From an uncultured Dorea sp. (lineage in GTDB: Bacteria > Bacillota > Clostridia > Lachnospirales > Lachnospiraceae): a stretch of 24,698 nucleotides of DNA. The notes under the pieces are model-generated. The model ran no database searches. It was given only the letters and a program-made list of their open reading frames with translations, and was not told where the DNA came from. The DNA is taken from contig CAJTZE010000048.1 in assembly GCA_910584265.1 (NCBI GenBank), positions 1 through 24,698 of the forward strand, read 5' to 3'. Within the stretch, counting starts at the first letter, position 1. Every line of letters begins with the position of its first letter. Both the position numbers and the translations under genes were made by a program. Below are positions 24,263-24,698 of this stretch, in pieces.

Positions 24263-24565
24263 TTATTCCCCGTTATCATCACCCCAATTCCCATTATTAA
24301 AAAATCTATATCCCTGTGCGCTACGCCGAAAAATGTCCGTAAGCATTACAAGCAAATCCCGTCCATCTTTTCGGAAATGGGCGTTGACAGTGTATTCCGT
24401 GCCGCCGATTTTCTCGGTAATGCTCATCGGCTCTGGGATGCGGACAAGGGGCGTGACGTTCTGGACAGGCGGCAGAGGGGGATATATTTTGTCGGGATTT
24501 ACCATAGGGACGTCCTTGTATTTCTCCATAATCGCCTGTATTTCTTCCTCGGACAGTCTGCTCAT
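24263..24565 (-). CDS. tnpW: TnpW-like small transposon protein
   Basis: A 100-residue protein. Its second half, KIGGTEYTVNAHFRKDGRDL then LVMLTDIFRR, matches the pattern of TnpW proteins (K/R-x-G-x-T-x-Y-x-V-x-x-x-F followed by a helix). TnpW proteins sit beside the large serine recombinase in Tn4451-like and related elements; their role is not well known. The N-terminal half (SEEEIQAIMEKYKDVPMVNP) is a longer, Pro-rich extension than in the smallest members. The start overlaps the stop of the preceding gene as ATGA, so the two are translationally coupled. Confidence 0.72.
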   Translation of the reverse strand: MSRLSEEEIQAIMEKYKDVPMVNPDKIYPPLPPVQNVTPLVRIPEPMSITEKIGGTEYTVNAHFRKDGRDLLVMLTDIFRRSAQGYRFFNNGNWGDDNGE

Positions 24566-24698
24566 CGCAATAATTCCTCTCTCCTACGTTCTGTTTTAAC
24601 GGTCTGTTTCTGTCGGCTTGGACGCTGTTTTTCAATCGTATCATGGATTTGGTCTAAGCAGTTGTCGATATGGGCAGAGCGTTTCTCAATCCCGTCTG
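24562..24698 (-). CDS. C-terminal end of an unidentified element gene (partial)
   Basis: Only the last 44 codons are in the window, read from 24696 to the TGA at 24562-24564. The peptide starts DGIEKRSAHIDNCLDQIHDT, continues IEKQRPSRQKQTVKTERRRE and ends ELLR. It is helical and very basic at the end, with heptad-like spacing, compatible with the tail of a mobilization or relaxase-type protein. There is too little to name it. It overlaps the TnpW-like start by 4 bases, so it belongs to the same operon. Confidence 0.6.
   Translation of the reverse strand, partial: DGIEKRSAHIDNCLDQIHDTIEKQRPSRQKQTVKTERRREELLR

Overview
The window looks like a chromosomal segment of a gut-type clostridium, most likely Lachnospiraceae. 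Low-GC Firmicutes ribosome-binding sites (AAAGGAG, GAGGAGG), the mix of gene families (TRAP transporter, rubrerythrin, CspB-like subtilase, a TnpX/TnpW-type element) and codon use all fit. This assignment is inference; no rRNA or marker gene is present.

Region 1 (1-5713) is a six-gene catabolic operon on the + strand: aldo/keto reductase, the three parts of a TRAP transporter (small membrane subunit, large membrane subunit, lipoprotein receptor), a xylose-isomerase-like TIM-barrel isomerase/epimerase, and an isocitrate lyase/PEP mutase superfamily lyase. Together they suggest import, isomerisation, reduction and C-C cleavage of a hydroxy- or oxo-acid whose identity cannot be read from the sequence.

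Region 2 (5714-9590) holds ordinary genes: a family 2 glycosyltransferase, a rubrerythrin, and a complete S8 subtilisin-like protease.

Region 3 (9591-22364) is a defence island built downstream of that protease. It carries an AbiE-type toxin-antitoxin pair, a complete type II Wadjet operon (jetABCD, an SMC-like plasmid-restriction system), and a second toxin-antitoxin system in AT-rich DNA. In the latter, an RNase H1 (hybrid-binding plus catalytic domain) is fused to an RnlA (RNase LS) HEPN toxin and followed by RnlB. The last 48 codons of an S8 protease gene recur twice as orphan fragments (19118-19261 and 22221-22364), once after Wadjet and once after RnlAB. The two cargo blocks are therefore each bracketed by protease-tail repeats. 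The two orphan copies share a perfectly identical 40-bp block, while the rest differs mostly at third codon positions. The first orphan also keeps a copy of the downstream promoter and the first codons of the AbiEi gene. This suggests that the 3' end of a subtilase gene serves as a repeated insertion or recombination point for defence cargo.

Region 4 (22460-24698, - strand) is the end of a mobilizable element. It contains a large serine recombinase with a DUF4368-like C-terminus, a TnpW-like small protein and the C-terminus of another element gene. A perfect 13-bp palindrome lies over the recombinase promoter.

The most novel items are the RNase H1-RnlA fusion and the subtilase-tail repeat architecture.
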